Assembly: GCA_040882055.1 (NCBI GenBank)
Contig: JBBECA010000089.1
Location: 1 to 61,249 of the forward strand
Direction: 5' to 3'
DNA length: 61,249 nucleotides
DNA from: Nitriliruptor sp040882055
GTDB taxonomy: Bacteria; Actinomycetota; Nitriliruptoria; Nitriliruptorales; Nitriliruptoraceae
A program made the translations under genes and the position numbers. The first letter of the stretch is position 1. Every line of letters begins with the position of its first letter. Positions 60,439 to 61,249 of this stretch are shown here, piece by piece. Below the pieces are notes generated by a model. The model searched no databases, had not been told where the DNA came from, and was given only the letters and a program-made list of their open reading frames with translations.

Positions 60439-61249
60439 TGCTCGACCGCGCCGGCCTCGATCAGGGCGTCCAGCAGACGCGACACGAAGGTCGCCGACTG
60501 GGCCCGGGTGAGGACCGAGGTCGGCGCGTACGACCCAGCACCGTTGCCCGCCACGATGCCGATCGCGGCCAGCGAGTCGATCGCCGCCTCGTGTGCGGTG
60601 CCGTCGTCGTCGTCGAAAGCGTCGTCGCCCGCCGCCAGCTCACCTGCGAGGTGGCGGTAGGTGCGCGCCAGCATCGTGGCGAACTGGCCCCGGGTGACGG
60701 GCTCGTTCGGCGCGTAGGTCGTAGCGGTGAGGCCGCCGACGATGTCGATCTCGGCCAGCTTCTCGATCGCGTCACGGTGGACCGACCCCTCGATGTCGAG
60801 GAAGCCGATGAGGCCGGCGGACAGCTCGCGGTCGAGCGCCTGCTCGATCGCCCGGCTGAGGACCGAAGCGAGCTGCCCGCGGGTCAGCTCGGTACCCGGG
60901 TCGAACGTCCCGTCGGCACCGCCGGTGAAGACCTTCCAGGCCTCGGCGCAGCCGATGCCGGGGGCGTGGGCCGAACCGTCCGTCACGTCGACGAAGGTGG
61001 GATCGATGCCGCCGGGGCACGCGTTCTCGAGCGTGCGCGCACCGTCTCCGGAGTAGGGCGTGACGGTGGAGTCCCCCGGCTCCGGCTCCGGCTCCGGCTC
61101 AGGCTCCGGCTCAGGCTCAGGCTCCGGCTCCGGCTCCGGCTCCGGTTCAGGCTCCGGCTCCGGTTCCGGTTCGGGCTCGGGCTCGGGCTCCGGTTCGGGC
61201 TCCGGTTCGGGCTCCGGTTCGGGAGCGGGCTCGGTGGTGGTCTCTTCCT
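60426..61249 (-). CDS. SLH-domain surface protein (C-terminal part; 5' end outside window)
   Basis: The open frame runs off the right edge. The visible 273 codons start with EETTTEPAP, then about 24 consecutive Glu-Pro dipeptides. A short linker (GDSTVTPYSGDGARTLENAC) leads to three SLH repeats, with TRGQLA, TRGQFA and TRAQSA, ending VEHLAS. The Glu-Pro stretch is probably an extended spacer holding an N-terminal domain away from the wall. That domain is not visible, so the function is unknown. Its neighbour 126 bases downstream is another SLH protein on the same strand. Confidence 0.85.
   Translation of the reverse strand, partial: EETTTEPAPEPEPEPEPEPEPEPEPEPEPEPEPEPEPEPEPEPEPEPEPEPEPEPEPGDSTVTPYSGDGARTLENACPGGIDPTFVDVTDGSAHAPGIGCAEAWKVFTGGADGTFDPGTELTRGQLASVLSRAIEQALDRELSAGLIGFLDIEGSVHRDAIEKLAEIDIVGGLTATTYAPNEPVTRGQFATMLARTYRHLAGELAAGDDAFDDDDGTAHEAAIDSLAAIGIVAGNGAGSYAPTSVLTRAQSATFVSRLLDALIEAGAVEHLAS
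61078..61223 (-). repeat. Hexanucleotide repeat encoding poly(Glu-Pro)
   Basis: About 24 copies of a 6-bp unit, GAG/GAA followed by CCG/CCC/CCT on the coding strand, form an uninterrupted Glu-Pro tract. Third positions vary (GGCTCC, GGTTCC, GGCTCA, GGGCTC on the plus strand), so it is not a perfect microsatellite. Copy number could vary between strains without a frameshift. Confidence 0.9.

Noticed and set aside
61078..61223. Possible CRISPR-like repeat
   Set aside because: The 6-bp periodicity encodes Glu-Pro in frame with the SLH protein, there are no spacers, and no cas genes are present.

Overview
The window is very GC-rich DNA with dense, often overlapping genes, many GTG starts and few AT-rich promoters. 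A LivFGHMK-type transporter with an embedded acyl-CoA synthetase, GuaB3 beside a DUF5319 gene, PucR-type regulation, and five secreted proteins with S-layer homology (SLH) repeats point to an actinobacterium. The SLH-rich surface proteome recalls Nitriliruptoria/Euzebya-like lineages, but that placement is an inference from protein style only. No rRNA, tRNA, CRISPR array, transposase or phage gene was seen. No gene-free stretch exceeds 300 bases; the longest is the divergent region at 13782-14077. There is one scaffold gap of ten N at 6502-6511.

Layout. 1-8 kb is housekeeping: the end of sucCD, a stand-alone cobalamin-binding domain, a small membrane protein, an SRPBCC protein, a GDT1-type cation exporter, the PcrA/UvrD helicase and a DUF4870 membrane protein. 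6.5-15.3 kb holds a six-gene minus-strand operon (livF, livG, fadD-like, livH, livM, binding protein) and a divergent PucR-family regulator. 15.4-27.9 kb is mixed: manA, a lemA/M48 protease pair, a GAF-GGDEF protein, an SLH-anchored glucosaminidase, an FkbM methyltransferase, guaA, a ParD-like/zeta-like toxin-antitoxin pair, an O-antigen-ligase-like protein, guaB3 and DUF5319.

27.9-58.4 kb is a roughly 30 kb surface-polysaccharide region. It has a priming glycosyl-phosphate transferase, many glycosyltransferases, a UDP-N-acetylhexosamine 6-dehydrogenase, the UDP-GlcNAc 2-epimerase WecB, a Wzm/Wzt-type ABC exporter, two flippase-like membrane proteins, two GT39/ArnT-like membrane proteins, an ArnD-like deacetylase, a hexapeptide acyltransferase, a degenerate asparagine-synthetase-like protein and a CsaB-type polysaccharide pyruvyl transferase. 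Interleaved are SLH proteins carrying a phosphodiester glycosidase domain (37.6-39.5 kb) and a heparinase II/III domain (50.7-53.1 kb). The window closes with two more SLH proteins (58.5-61.2 kb), the last running off the edge.

The parts can be read together as an S-layer-style anchoring system. WecB and the dehydrogenase would supply ManNAc/ManNAcA, the glycosyltransferases and the ABC exporter would build and export a wall polymer, CsaB would pyruvylate it, and SLH repeats would bind the pyruvylated polymer. This follows the Bacillus/Paenibacillus paradigm, but here it sits in an actinobacterial context with SLH motifs that read TRGQ rather than TRAE.
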